A stretch of 64,000 nucleotides of DNA from Torreya grandis (GCA_037957365.1 JARHVA010004901.1:671001-735000); one strand, 5' to 3'; numbered from the stretch's first letter, positions 24,006-35,730 are shown. Notes: a model not told the origin generated them from the letters alone. A program made the numbers and translations.

Positions 24006-24407
24006 TTAAATGTGTTGAAAATTAATATGAGAATAGGATAAGCAAGAGAAATAAATGCCAAGGAGTAATCAATCATTACAGTAAGGATGTATAAATTTTA
24101 GGATATTGGCTAGGTTTTTTTAAAATTTGAGATAGGTTTTTTAGAAAAAAAAGGAAATGAGATGAAACCATAAAAATAGGGAAATAAATGTACATGTATG
24201 GCCTATAAGTCTAAATTTACTAAAAATAGTAAAATACTAAGTGTGAACAATCCATACAATATTTTGGAAAACAAAAAAATGTTTTTATCTATCTCAACAT
24301 AATAATGAAAAAAATTGAGTGATTTTCAATTTAATCTATTATTAATCATAAATATGCCAAATAATGTGGAATGTTTCATAGGTAAAACTCTAGAATATTT
24401 CAAATAA

Positions 24408-24412
24408 AGAAT
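24408..24412. repeat. Target site duplication (agaat), left of element 4
   Basis: agaat here and at 36971-36975, directly outside the two LTRs of element 4. Confidence 0.9.
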
Positions 24413-24956
24413 TGATTTAATAATTTTGGGAATATTGGTGTATTATTCCTTATTTAGTTAAAGGGTTTAAGTGGTAAAATAAGTTAATAACTATGTCATA
24501 ATTAACCTACTAATTTGTTAATTTTGATTATTGTTTAGACTTTCTAAAAATAGAAAGTGAATAGAGAGAAATATAACTTAGATTAAAACTGTGTTAATCT
24601 AACTGAGATAGAGGTTGATATTGGTTGTGTGGGACTGGGACACTATCACAAACTAAGATCTAAACTTCATTTTCTAATTGGATAGGAGTGCCAAAACTAG
24701 ACAAGAGTGGCATTAATGTTGTAGTCTACCTCTGCCACTGTCATCCTAAGGATCTAAGTTTTTTGGGTTTTGTTTAATAAGTTTGTGTGACCTTGTCTCT
24801 AGAGTTTCATTAGTTGGAAGTCTATACAGCTCCTTATGGAGTAGATTATTTATTCAAATCCTTTATTATATTGTGCTTTGATCAATATCAAAAAAAAGGG
24901 GGGGTTAGTGTGTTTAATATTCACTAGACATGGATCCACACCCCTTGTGTGGGCAT

Positions 24957-25010
24957 GCTACCTACATACCATTACTCTGAAGAGGGATCAAGTCATATGT
25001 AGTTCTCCCA
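24957..25010 (-). promoter_or_regulatory. Conserved LTR stem-loop block
   Basis: CTACATA and TATGTAG pair around an inner agagggatcaag-type sequence. The same block occurs at 36325-36378, 58177-58230 and 55973-56027. It lies a little over 200 bases downstream of the TATA box, so it would be transcribed. Confidence 0.6.
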
Positions 25011-25222
25011 CTTGATGTGCTTTATAAAATTAAGTGTATGAAGATGCATAATGTTAAACTAGATGTATTTGAGATGACTAGGGACTGGGGTAGGAATTAG
25101 AATAAGCTTGTCATTTTATTGGTTGGTTATATGCATAGAATAGGGAATATTACTTGAATGGTCTTGATTGTATTTTTTCTTGCTTAATGATAGCTTCCAA
25201 CCCTTTCCAAATGATCTTTGAA

Positions 25223-25236
25223 TGGGCTTTTATAGG
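25223..25236 (-). promoter_or_regulatory. TATA box of element 4 3' LTR
   Basis: Minus strand reads cctataaaagccca about 370 bases inside the U3 end, at the same offset as in the 5' LTR (36592-36605) and in element 6 (58464-58475). Confidence 0.65.
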
Positions 25237-25602
25237 GATCTATTGGTCATGGATTGACTTTGCCCACATTAGGCTGACAAGGAGAAGAATGGGAAACTAG
25301 AAAAAATTGATCATTGGGGCTAAAAATAGACTTGGACAATAGCATTGAAAATAGACAATAGTGGCATTGGCACTATAGTACAAGTGTGGCACTACTATCT
25401 TGAGTAGAAAGGACCTCAGGGGATGGATTAATCCTAAAAAGAGGAGTCTAGCTCAGCTGGGATCAAGTCTAGAAGGCTAGGGATGACTTGGAATTAGTGA
25501 AAATAAACCTATGAGGTTCATGAGAGTAAGCAAGAGGGACCTATGGGTTGGGTGTCATTAACCATACTCAAATTACCAATTTTTGCATTTTATATGACTA
25601 CA

Positions 25603-25615
25603 TTTGCCTCTAATT
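25603..25615 (-). promoter_or_regulatory. Polypurine tract of element 4
   Basis: Minus strand reads aattagaggcaaa directly before the LTR start TGTAGTC. Confidence 0.65.
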
Positions 25616-28190
25616 TATTCTAGTGATGCAATAAAGTGAAATATTAGGATAAAGAAAAAATATAAAGCATACCTAAACTTACCCAGAAGGTTAAACTCAT
25701 GAATTTATGTGATGTGAGGTGTACATAGAGAAAGCATGTTGTGAAGTGTAAATCTACAAGTGAAAACAATGAGTAGATTAGTTTTTACTAGATACACTAT
25801 ATCTAAAATAAGAATGTATAAAATTAGGTAAGAGATATATGAAGAGAAAGGAATGAATACACCTCACTAGGTACGTGAACCACTATAAAACCTATTGTGA
25901 TACTGAGTAAAATTGTATGTGTTGGGTATGTGCTAAATGATACTAAACCAAGAGTAATATCATGAATAGAGATGAGTTCTAAATTCCCCAAAAGTGTTTT
26001 CAGAATACAAAGGCTAGCCATTTAGATCCATCATCACCCACTAAGTGAATTTAGGTGGTCATACATGTGTTGATCAATGTTTTGGACTGTGTATCCAATC
26101 CCTCTGAATAGGTGGCTCAAGAATACAAAGGATAGCTAGTCCTTTGGCTCCATCATTGCCCTGTGAAGTGAAGCTATAAACTAATACCAATATGGAATGT
26201 GTGTTATATGAGATGGATCCTAAAACTCATGAATATACTAAGATCTAACAATGTTGGCATGGATAGTTGAATGTATACTAGAAACTAGGCCACTCTTGGC
26301 CACTCTAAAACTGATGCACTAGGCTTATATGAAAACCACTTAGGAACTCAAAAACTTGGGAACTCAAGAGGTTAGGATTATATGAAAGCCAATACAAAAT
26401 GATGCCAACCACCTATAGATGGAGTAAGGCACATAACTTATAAGAATACCTAAGTAATGCTAAACTAAAAAATAAAGAAAACAAATGTGTTGCATACATT
26501 TCCCCCAATCACTAGTGTCTAAAACATGGATTCTAATCTAAAAGTTATACCAACTACCCTATTTAAAACTAGAAGTGAGATCTATCATATCACACATGAT
26601 GTCCCCTATATCTAGATTCTCTATGAAAAACTATACTGAAACTATTGAATCTAGTCTAAAGTGTAGTTGACAAAACTATAACTGAACTTACCTTTTTGTC
26701 TTTTCTAGAAAATTTGGCTTTTCTACTATTTACATAGGAGAACTAAGAGTGGACTATAGTGTCACTGATGTTTTTCAAGTTGGGTGTTATTGTCTAGGGC
26801 CAAATTATATGATTTTTCTAGATTCTTGACTATTTACCTAGTCTATTCTATCTGGTTTGATGTCTGGTTATTGTTCTAGGTGTTTTGAAACTGATTTTTT
26901 GATCATTAAGAGCTCTGATCTCTGTGATAAAGACCCTTGTTTATTGCCACCTTTTCTTAGGGTAGAAATGAATACCATATAATGATTTCCATCACAATAA
27001 AGAGACTTATAAGTGTGTTATATTTCAAATATACATGATATAATAATGATAATCGATAAGATATCTCAAGATATAGCATGGGTTATATTAAGAGATTGTT
27101 AGATCAACCGGGGTATGCCTAGATAGATATAATAGTGTAATAACATGTGAAATAAAATAAATTGGAATTTAAATTTTGTTTAGTTGTTAGTTGAAGGGAT
27201 GGGGCATGATGTCCATCATAGCATCTAAGAAATAATAAATAATGCATGATATGGATCATGGCATTACAAATAATGAGAAACAAACAAGCAAAAAACACAC
27301 AAGGAAAGAAGTAATAAGCATACAAGAGTGGATGAGGGGCAAAGCAAAAAAGGGACATGGGTACATGTCACTCAAACTAGAAATCAAGCATACAAGGCAT
27401 GTTCAAATGCCACATACACATACAATTAAAACTAGAAAAGTTGGCATGAAAGCCATAATCATATAGAAGAATATAGTCAAAGGACATTGGCAAATATCCT
27501 AAGGTAGACACATGAATAGAAGCAAAGGACATTGAAAAATGTCGTAAGGCACATACAAGAGACAAATAAGAACTAAGAAATGCAATCACATCAAGTTATG
27601 TTAAGCAAGAAATAAAATCATGTAAGAAACTAGAAGTACAAACACATCTAACTAATCAAAGCAAGAACTGAATGTATGTAAGACATGTTAGTACAAAACT
27701 AAGTATATGCTAAGAAATACACACGTTCTATATACTAATGAGTGTTGATATAGTGATCTATGTAAGTTAGTGAATAATGTACATCAACAAGATAACTAGA
27801 GTGTGTGGTGTAGGATTGACTTGACCTAGATGGTGTATCATGTAGAAGATGCCCCTAGTGGGTATGTATATTAATGTGTGTCTCGAATGTAGAAGTAGGA
27901 TGCCCCCTCAATGGGTAGAGTGAATCAATCAAGGAGTTGTATGTCACTACAGACACTCAAAGAAGATCAAGTGAAGCATGGTAATGTAGATAAATCGATA
28001 AACAATAACATGGAATAGAAAATGTAAGTTTAACATGATAGTAGAAATGTAAAGTATGGATAATGCATACAATTGAAAATATTTTTGGTATTTTGATATA
28101 TTTGAATGTTTTTGTATTTTGAATATGTTATATTACTTTTAAATTTTGAAATATTTGATCTATGTACAATCAATCATAAGAAACTATGTA
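25616..28190 (-). other. 3' non-coding region of element 4
   Basis: About 2.6 kb without coding signal, similar over its length to 58855-61340 in element 6 (shared blocks around 25640-25700, 25860-26160, 28080-28190). It contains repeated gatgccccctagtggg-like words at 27848 and 27900. The ORFs 25824-26021, 27119-27358, 27242-27466 and 27377-27589 lie in it and are not conserved proteins. Confidence 0.6.
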
Positions 28191-28195
28191 CAAGT
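28191..28195. repeat. Target site duplication (caagt), left of element 5
   Basis: caagt here and at 32315-32319, directly outside the two LTRs of element 5. Confidence 0.95.
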
Positions 28196-28262
28196 TGTTA
28201 GGATGTGGAGCTAAAAGCTTCAACTGGTGCAAACAGGGAGGAGGTTGCTGAGTTCCAGGGAG

Positions 28263-28388
28263 ACCGGTGTCGGTAGAGTGCAGTGCATAAGGCAACTGAC
28301 GACGGCAAGATGGACAAGAAGGAAACCGATATCGGCAGGAGGTCGGCCGACATCGGTCACCTCCAGGCAGACAGGGACTGATGTCAGT
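28263..28388. promoter_or_regulatory. Palindrome array in U3 of element 5 (5' LTR)
   Basis: Variants of ACCGACGTCGGT: accggtgtcggt at 28263, accgatatcggc at 28325, gccgacatcggt at 28346, actgatgtcagt at 28377. They lie 140-270 bases upstream of the TATA box. GACGTC is the core of C-box/CRE sites bound by plant bZIP proteins, so an enhancer role is possible but unproven. Confidence 0.7.
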
Positions 28389-28530
28389 CGCCTGTGGTAG
28401 TTCCAGAACTGCTTGTTCCATGGACAGTTAGTTCATTAAACTGAGTGTTTGCATGCAAAGGCTATTTTTGGTCTTGAGTTGCATGTCTAATTATTGTAAT
28501 TAGGATAGTATAATTATTGTATGCATGAGA

Positions 28531-28540
28531 TCTATATAAT
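28531..28540 (+). promoter_or_regulatory. TATA box, 5' LTR of element 5
   Basis: tctatataat, repeated at the same offset in the 3' LTR (31642-31651). Likely drives the element transcript. Confidence 0.75.
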
Positions 28541-29205
28541 AGACTCATGGGTTGTAGTGTAAACTTGTAGCTAGGGAGTAAGAGAGCAATAAGCTCCTTC
28601 TGAGAGAAGAGAGCAATGGTGTGTTCCTCCTAGTGCCACAGTACCAAGGTGGGTACTGGATTGGAGAATCAATATGGTTCTTCATATTTGTATGATCTTA
28701 GTCAGTAGATGAGCATGGCTTCTTTTAGAGATCTACAATGGTGAGTAAGGTCCAGTGATTTACAGGTAGCAGTAGAGAGCAGGAGATCTACTTGGAGTAT
28801 GGTTGTGTACTTGACGTACTGGCAGTGTGTTACTGACTGGTTGGAGAGGTGAACATCAATTTTGTATTGGAGTTGATTGTTGGGACCAAGAGAGAGAGGG
28901 AATAAGGTCTTGAGGTGTGGCAAACCTTTGAGGTGGAGGAAGAAGTGGCATCTTCCTTATTGTATATTCTTCTGAGTGATTATTAATACAATTGTGTATT
29001 GTCTCTCAATTCCTGTGTTGTTTCATATTTCTAGTTACTTATTGATTCTGGTTAAATTCTGTGTTTAGTTGCTAATACAAGAAGTAATCATATGTGCTCT
29101 ATTGCTGGAGCAAGATCCTGACACGTGGTATCATAGCATGTTTATTGTTTTAGGTTCCTGACAATTGGTATTAGAGCATGTTTATTGTTTTAGGTTCCTG
29201 ACAAG

Positions 29206-29217
29206 TGGTATCAGAGC
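29206..29217 (+). promoter_or_regulatory. Primer-binding site, initiator tRNA-Met type
   Basis: TGGTATCAGAGC two bases after the LTR end, the standard site of plant copia elements. Confidence 0.96.
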
Positions 29218-29294
29218 TTTTGGTTGGGTTGACTAATAGGTGGTTTCAGATCTGGTAGTGTTTTTAATTACAGGTCACTCACAGGGGTTTTAAA

Positions 29295-29595
29295 TTGAGT
29301 GGGAGTATAGCAATGGTAGAATATTGTAAGCTACAAATGGAGAAAATGAATAGCACGAATGGTCTAATTAATGGAAAGAAAGAGCAGGTAAAAGAAAATT
29401 ACTGGTCGATAGAAGATCAGCGTGTAAAAGTAGATGTTATAGGTGGCATTGCACAGGTTGCTCTGGATAAAGTAGAATCTTTGTTTACAAATTCTTTTGC
29501 CTCTTTCCATGTAGCCCAAAATAGAGCATCTTTTCATGGGTATGTCTTTGGAGACTTTGGAGAGATTTATTTAGGGGTTAGAGAGCCTTGTTAGA
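29295..29595 (+). pseudogene. gag N-terminus joined to protease remnant (element 5)
   Basis: Open frame of 99 residues right after the primer-binding site. The first part (MVEYCKLQMEKMNSTN) sits where copia gag begins and may be its N-terminus. The end (HGYVFGDFGEIYLGVREPC) matches the segment of copia protease after the active site, normally FGDxxxVxLGxNKPCRV. The capsid, knuckle and catalytic D-S/T-G are missing between them, so the frame is a product of internal deletion. After the stop at 29593 the homology continues (IIDKGEVKLKL). No function is expected. Confidence 0.6.
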
Positions 29596-29990
29596 TTATT
29601 GACAAAGGGGAAGTGAAGCTGAAATTGTAGATGGATGACACACAGTGGTTAAAGGAAGTTATGTAGGTACCAGTCTTGGAGATGAGTTTAATTTCTTCAA
29701 GAAATTTGGGTGATGGGAGATGCACTGTAACTCTCACAGCAGATACACTTGAAATAGATGGTGGTAAGAAAGTAGGTATCCTTTATCTATCTACTTATAT
29801 TACTGATTCACCTTTTGTTATAGAGATGTGGCTTCGTAGGCTTAGTCACATATGTAAAAGGAGAATGCAAGTTTTGAAGTGGAAGTTAGATGTCTTTGAC
29901 AAGCTAAAGAACTAGAAAGCCTTGGTTTTCATGGAGGAGATAACAGACAAAGATCAGGTGAGGAAACTAATTTATTTTGAGTAGGGCTGT
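29596..29990 (+). pseudogene. Copia protease end and pre-integrase domain remnant
   Basis: Continues from the previous entry: DTQWLKEVM, stop, VPVLEMSLISSRNLGDGRCT matches the LxNVxYVPxLxxNLISLGxLDDxGY end of copia protease. GKKVGILYLSTYITD and then IEMWLRRLSHICKRRMQVLK match the pre-integrase domain with its LWHRRLGHxSxxGMxxL box (first His lost, WHRR to WLRR). The open part is 29676-29915. The zinc-binding Cys pair and the integrase core do not follow. The family call is firm from these boxes. Confidence 0.8.
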
Positions 29991-30063
29991 GTTAATTTTA
30001 ATAGGGTTTTGACCTAAAAGGAGCTCGCAGGTAAAAGTTGTCACTCACAAGGAAAACACAGAA

Positions 30064-30252
30064 ATCGACGTCGATTAGAAAATCAACGTCGACGTCCTCA
30101 CAGTGACCAACATCAGCTATGTGCAGACCGACATTGGCAAAATAGGGACAGGTAAAAACCGGCGTCGGTCACGAGGACCGAGGTCAGTGAGAAAGCAGTC
30201 GCAGGGAACTGACATCGATCGAGTGCAGGCTGGGAGATGGCTGAGATCGGTC
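30064..30252. repeat. Internal palindrome array of element 5
   Basis: Eight variants of ACCGACGTCGGT in 190 bases: atcgacgtcgat 30064, atcaacgtcgac 30082, accaacatcagc 30106, accgacattggc 30127, accggcgtcggt 30158, accgaggtcagt 30177, actgacatcgat 30208, gctgagatcggt about 30240. Spacing is 18-32 bases. This is the most CpG-rich patch of the window. The ORF at 30103-30330 simply reads through it. Confidence 0.75.
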
Positions 30253-31295
30253 ACTAGAATGAATGTTGGGCAGACAGCAAGCTATCAACAAGTCTCAAAT
30301 GCTCATGTAGAGGTCATAAATGGTAAGTGAACCTCATATTTGTTGTTCACCTTCTTTATTATTGCTTACTGATGGTTGAGAACTAGGAAGATGTATAGAG
30401 GCAATGTAGGTAGAATCCAAAAATAGTGGGAGCATGTCATGAATTCTTTAGAAGAGAACTAAGCAGGACATTTGGTAGATTTGTCAGCTAAGAGAGAGCA
30501 CTGGAAGAGGAGTGGATTCCCTTATTAGAGAAGAGAGTGAATGGATAAGTGAGATAGAAGGCCAAGGTACATGGTCTTGAGGTAGCTGCAAGATAGTGGT
30601 ATAGGTTTTGACAGGTGGATGACTAAGCATGGCTTTAGTCAATGTCAGTGTAACTATTGTGTTCTTTTCTTTACCAAGTGGATGATGAGTCACGACATCA
30701 TCTTGTTACTGTATGTGGAGTGGTTGCTTATTGTAGGTTTACATATGCAGGGAGTTTTCTGAGCTAAAAGGTAAGGTTAGTTCAGAGGTATATCAGGAAG
30801 AATTTGGAGTAGCAAAATTCTTTGGCATAAGAGACATGGAGATCTTATCTCTAGTGGGAGCTGATGTGAAGACGGTGTTGGTGGGGTTCATGATGCAGGA
30901 TGCAGAATCAAAAAACACACCAAGGGCTAGACAGTTCAAGCAGAGCTTAGAATAGAGTTTGAAATCACATGAGGTCTAGTGTAGACCTGAGTTTTCCCAA
31001 GCAGTGGGAGTTGTCAGAAAGTTTGGAGCCAATTCGGGGAAGAGGTACTGAAGGGCAGTTCAGTGGATTCTTACAGGGATCAGTAGCAGGTTGACATGCT
31101 ATGCAGGGTCAAGTTATTTTCTACATAGGTTTGTAGATGCAGATGTGGCAGGTTACTTGGATGATAAAGGCATAAAGGTTAGAGCATCACAGGGTGTGGT
31201 GTTTAGTCTTTTGGATTGATCTTGAAGAGGGATACAAGCCAGGGTACAAATTAGACAGTGTATAGTTACAGGTAAAGTTGTAGCTATTTATCTCC
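30253..31295 (+). other. Rest of element 5 interior
   Basis: About 1 kb between the palindrome array and the polypurine tract with no RT, RNase H or integrase motif in any frame. It is G-richer than the surroundings. Origin unknown. Confidence 0.5.
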
Positions 31296-31306
31296 AAGTG
31301 GGAGAT
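31296..31306 (+). promoter_or_regulatory. Polypurine tract of element 5
   Basis: aagtgggagat directly before the 3' LTR, the usual copia form. Confidence 0.9.
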
Positions 31307-32314
31307 TGTTAGGATGTGGAGCTAAAAGCTTTAACTGGTGCAAATAGGGAGGAGGTTGCTGAGTTATAGGGAGACCGATGTCAACAGAGTGCAGTGCACA
31401 AAGCAATCAATGACGACAGGATGGACAGGAAGGAAACCGACATCGATAGGAGGTCGGCCGACATCGGTCACCTCCAGGCAGACAGGGACTGACGTCGGTC
31501 ACCTGTGGCAGTTCCAGAACTACTTGTTCCACAGACAGTTAGTTCATTGAACTGAGTGTTTGCATGTAAAGGCTATTTTTGGTCTTCAGTTGCATGTCTA
31601 ATTATTGTAATTAGGATAGTCTAATTATTGTATGCATGAGATCTATATAATAGACTCATGGGCTGTAGTGTAAACTTGTAGCTAGGGAGTAAGAGAGCAA
31701 TAAGCTCCTTCTGAGAGAAGAGAGCAATGGTGTGTTCCTCCTAGTGCCACAGTACCAAGGTGGGTACTAGATTGGAGAATCAACAGGGTTCTTCATATTT
31801 GTATGATCTTAGTCAGCAGATGAGCATGGCTTCTTTTGGAGATCTACAATGGTGAGTAAGGTCTAGTGATTTACAGGTAGCAGCAAAAAGTAGGAGATCT
31901 ACTTGGAGTACGATTGTGTACTTGATGTACTGGCAGCGTGTTACTGACTGGTTGGAGAGGTGAACATCAATAATGTATTGGAGTTGATTGTTGGGACCAA
32001 GAGAGAGAGGGAAGAAGGTCTTGAGGTGTGGAAAACCTTTGAGGTGGAGGAAGAAGTGGCATCTTCTTTATTGTATATTCTTCTGAGTGATTATTAATAC
32101 AATTGTGTATTGTCTCTCAATTCCTGTGTTGTTTCATATTTCTAGTTACTTATTGATTTTGGTTAAATTTTGTGTTTAGTTGGTAATACAAGAATTAATC
32201 ATGTGTGCTTTATTGCTGGAGCAAGATCCTGACACATGGTATCATAGCATGTTTATTGTTCTAGGTTCTTGACAATTGGTATCAGAGCATGTTTATTGTT
32301 CTAGGTTCCTGACA
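31307..32314 (+). repeat. 3' LTR of element 5
   Basis: Same length and ends as 28196-29203. Carries its own palindrome array: accgatgtcaac 31374, accgacatcgat 31436, gccgacatcggt 31457, actgacgtcggt 31488; the last keeps the full GACGTC core. TATA box at 31642-31651. Confidence 0.95.
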
Positions 32315-32319
32315 CAAGT

Positions 32320-32849
32320 AAACTTGGAAAGGATGATACTAACTAATGAGTCTCATGAGAGACTCCCTATCATAGTATCTAGTATCAAGAAGAGGAAGTG
32401 TGTGTGATCATGAAACACGATGGGAATGTTGAGATTGTGGTTTTGAATGTTGTATATGCTCTAAATACTGTAAAATCTTTGAATTAGAAACTAATTTTGG
32501 GGTCCCCCTATGACTCTGAGAAGTGGATGCAACTATATGGTGCTTAGGGACCCATCTAGTAGTATGAGAATCTCTTTGAATATGTTCTCTGTGCATAGAT
32601 GCATGAGATCTCAATGATACTACCCTAGGTGTGAAAACTATAGCTAAAAGTTGTCTAGAATCCTAAAGTTATGGAGGTGTATGAAATCTTTGTGCTGGTG
32701 ATGGATGCCTCAACTGTGTTTGAATTAGAATTGAAGGAGAAACAATAACTAGTAGAGAAACTGGAACTGGAGACTGAACTAAAACTAGTGACTATACTAT
32801 AGAGGATGGCTCTAAAGTGGGGAATGGTAAATCATATGGAACTCTACCC
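32320..32849 (-). other. Element 4 sequence after protease
   Basis: Continuation of element 4 right of the element 5 insertion. Short Glu/Leu-rich and Thr-rich text but no RT motif. The ORF at 32614-32408 is not a known protein. Confidence 0.4.
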
Positions 32850-33175
32850 ATCATAATAACCTAATTAGCATGAATGAATTTCACACATCTATAAATTGTA
32901 TAAGGTACTACTCAAAGTTTTTGAATCCATGGTCAACTAAGTAACATATCTAAAACTCTTACACTAGGAACTATAATAAATGGTGTGGCCATGTGTATTG
33001 GACCAACCTATAAAGGAAGTACAATCTCACCCAATGAACTCTATATGTGTCCACTAAATTCATTGATAATTATGTCCATTAGGGTAATATCCTACTTTGA
33101 ATATCCCAAATGCTATAATAATGTCATAGTGCACACGTTCAAATTAGATCCTTTATCTATGAAAACACTATGAAT
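32850..33175 (-). pseudogene. Gypsy aspartic protease remnant (element 4)
   Basis: From 33165 down: FIDKGSNLNVC, where the catalytic D-S/T-G is changed to D-K-G, then a frame with LGEIVLPL, stop, VGPIHMATPFIIV (flap region). Further on come a stop-interrupted PWIQKL and VVPYTIYRCVKFIHAN, matching PWIHxMxAVPSTYHQCVKF of Tat/Athila-type proteases. Length and box order are normal. Several stops and the lost active-site residue make it inactive. Gag lies upstream on the same strand, and no pol follows. Confidence 0.8.
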
Positions 33176-33479
33176 AGGATGATTATGGATGTAAGCTCTG
33201 ATAAAGAGTGCATGATTATCTGAATCATCCTCAATGATCTCTTACTCTAAGAAGGAGATGGAAGGTCTAACTAGAACTCTATAATTGAATACACAAATCA
33301 TGTTGCTCAAAGGATGTATCTCAATTGAAGGTGGCCTATATGTATTTGGTGGGGGATGTGCATGATATGAATGGTGAATCCTTGATGTATCCCTTGTCTC
33401 TTATTTGGAATGTTATAGAAATGGATCAAAGAATATTTTCAATAATTTATCCTATGTTGCCTTGGCCTGAGGAGGCTCC

Positions 33480-34430
33480 ACTGAAGTGCCAAGATTAATA
33501 TGATTGCCATCTATCAAATATTGTATCTTGTGTCTCAAACTGATGTATCTATTTATTATATGGCTTGGTACCTTGTGAAACTCACAAAATGCATGTTGAT
33601 CATATCCTCATGGAAGTGGATTTATTGGGTCAACTTCCCTAATAGGAGGGAGAGATATGATGTTACATTTTAATAGCTATTGTAAACCTCTAGATGGAAA
33701 AACTGGTAGATTGGTAAAAGTTGATCAAGGAGGTGCCGATAAAACCACACACTGAGGGGGATTAAAAATTGCATTAACTATCAGTTGATTCTAACTCTTG
33801 CTATTATTGATCTTAACTTTTTATGGGACATTGTTGTTACTCTTTTTTATTGTGCCTAAGATATTTGTGTACTTGATTTTGCCCGTTAAAATTAACTTGA
33901 CTTTTCTTTCCTTTAGTGTGTGACATAATTCAGTGAAGGAAGAGAATCTTTGTAACATAATTGATTTATATAAAGCTGGTAGAAGACTCTACTTGAAGAG
34001 ATCCTATAACTCTTGATCAGCCATGGGGCTAGTCATCTTAGCCAAAATAGTCTTCTAGTGAACAACATAATTTGTAAGATGTTCATTTGATCTTTATTTC
34101 TATTATGCAAATCAAGCATATAAAACCTTATCACCAATGTTGATGCTAAAGTGAGCTAGGAACATGCCAACTAAAGGATTAAATGCATTAACTGACTAAT
34201 TTGGTAGACTATAGAATCATTATAAAGCATAATCCTCTATCTTCATGGAAATAACTTGGTAAGTAATGAGTGATTTAGTACATAGTCCAAGCATGATGCA
34301 TGAAAAGCTCTCAAATATGTCTTAGGATCACCCTTGCCATCATATAGAGTAATCTTAAGTTGAACAAAACATTATGGCAAGGGTGTAGAAATAATGTGAT
34401 GTGTTAATGGTGTATGTAGAAGAGAAAAAT
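33480..34430 (-). pseudogene. gag remnant (element 4)
   Basis: From about 34360 down: LYDGKGDPKTYLRAF, the entry of the gypsy capsid domain (FxGxxDPxxHLxxF), then broken frames through 34090. At 33605-33490 FCEFHKVPSHIINRYISLRH and KIQYLIDG match the CxYHxxxGHxTxxCxxLKxxIQxLID box, with Gly and one Cys lost. Between them only fragments can be read. This order and the protease downstream identify it as gag of a Tat-like element. Stops throughout. Confidence 0.7.
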
Positions 34431-35164
34431 AATCTAAATCTTAGGTAGGTCTAGAGGCACCTTGTTCAATATGTATTACCTTAAATTGAAGAGATCTTAT
34501 CTCTTGCACCAGGGCTACCACATCAGGAGATAAGGATGTACTAGTGGCATAAAAGTAGGTTGGGTTACTATAGGAAGTTGTTGAGACATATTTGCCCCCA
34601 TAATGTCATTTGTAACTAGTTACTCTAAAGGAATAGAAGACTTAACTTGTTTAGCCTTTTTAATTTCCATGATAGATTATAAAATAAGATTAAGATCTTG
34701 GGGCTGGTCCTAGAGTCTTTCTCAAAAACTTTATAGGATCAAATAATTATTTAGGACAACTTCATTGTCAACAATTGGTAGAAGTGGATCAATAGTCCAA
34801 TGTGGTGGAGCATGAGCATTGGTGTGTACATCATCATTGTTATTTTCATAGTACTCATTATCATAGTTATCTTTATTGAAATTAGTGTAATCTAGATGTG
34901 TAGAATCTATACTAGGAACTTGAGTTAGTTATCTAATCATGGTATATGGTCAAGTTACAAGAATCTGGATGAATAGAGGAGGATTAGCACTAAGTCTTGC
35001 ACTTCATCTTGATGGAAGAGATGCAAGAAACTTACGTGGCATAAGGAAAACAACCTGGATAATAGTAGAAAAGATTAAACAAATATAATTTAAACAAGAA
35101 ACTAGAATATGTATAAAAAAGATATGAATTTTGAATTCATGTAAGGTGATATCTCAATAAGCAA
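34431..35164 (-). other. Element 4 gag N-part or leader
   Basis: Expected to hold the start of gag; no motif can be named and no start could be chosen. Confidence 0.4.
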
Positions 35165-35730
35165 ATAAGAACTAGTACATGCAACTAGGGTTGAAAGATA
35201 ATTATTTGAATAATTTACTATGAAATTTGGAAATTTAAAGTGAATTTTTGAGTAAAATATGTAACTAAAAATTTAGAAAATTATTGGAAAGATCTTGATT
35301 AAATAGGACCTAGTATGTGTAACTAATGTTTTGAAATATGATAATTTTGACAAATTACTATGAAATTTTAAAATTAAGAGTGAATATTTGAGTAAAATAT
35401 GCAACTAAAAATTTAGAAAATCATTGGAAAAAGCTTGATTAAATAGGACCTAGTATGTGCAACTAGGGTTTTGAGAAAAACAAATTTTTGAAAATTACTA
35501 TTAAATTTTGAAATTTAAAGTAAATTTATGATTTTAATATGTTAGTAGAAAATCAATAAATTATTGAAAAATTAGTGGAAAATTACTAGGACCTAGTATG
35601 GGCAACTAGGGTTTGAAAGAAAATTATTTTAAAATTACTACAAAATTTTAAAATTTTATGTTAATTTTTTAATTTAATATTTAGGCGAAAAAAATTTTAA
35701 AAATAAGAAAATTAGTAAGAAATTTAACCT
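35165..35730. repeat. Tandem array in the leader of element 4, period about 141
   Basis: The word aggacctagtatgtgcaact recurs at 35305, 35445 and 35588, with a partial first copy at 35166. Each unit continues with agggttttgaaa-like text, an attactatgaaattt block and an aatttagaaaattattgg block. Four diverged units between primer-binding site and gag. Confidence 0.85.

Larger units (their letters stand above)
24413..25602 (-). repeat. 3' LTR of element 4
   Basis: Plus-strand ends TGATTTAATA and ATGACTACA. Differs from 35781-36970 by roughly one base in nine in the first 100 bases I compared. Carries the conserved CCTACATA...TATGTAG stem-loop (24957-25010) and a TATA box. Confidence 0.92.
28196..29203 (+). 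repeat. 5' LTR of element 5
   Basis: Direct repeat partner of 31307-32314, same length. Contains a palindrome array (28263-28388) upstream of a TATA box (28531-28540). Two near-copies of the LTR end with its flanking tggtatcatagcatgtttattg-type text (29120-29200) form a short tandem repeat at the U5 end. Confidence 0.95.
28196..32314 (+). mobile_element. Element 5: short copia-derived element nested in element 4
   Basis: Two LTRs of exactly 1008 bases (28196-29203, 31307-32314), starting TGTTAGGATG and ending TTCCTGACA, with 5-base duplication caagt. The initiator tRNA-Met primer-binding site TGGTATCAGAGC is at 29206-29217 and the tract aagtgggagat at 31296-31306. The interior is only 2103 bases and keeps scraps of gag, protease end and pre-integrase domain; RT and RNase H are absent. 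The rest of the interior holds an array of 12-base palindromes. In about 300 compared LTR bases there are about nine differences, mostly transitions, so it is the youngest insertion in the window. Confidence 0.96.

Noticed and set aside
24413..25602. Solo LTR or 5' LTR of element 7
   Set aside because: Gag of element 7 starts just left of it, but the agaat duplication and the equal-length partner at 35781-36970 show that it is the 3' LTR of element 4.
29206..29217. tRNA-Met gene fragment
   Set aside because: The match is only the 12-base primer-binding site next to an LTR; no tRNA body is present.
30064..30252. CRISPR-like pattern of short repeats with 18-32 base gaps
   Set aside because: The repeats are degenerate 12-mers with irregular spacing inside a plant copia element; no cas genes and no prokaryotic context.
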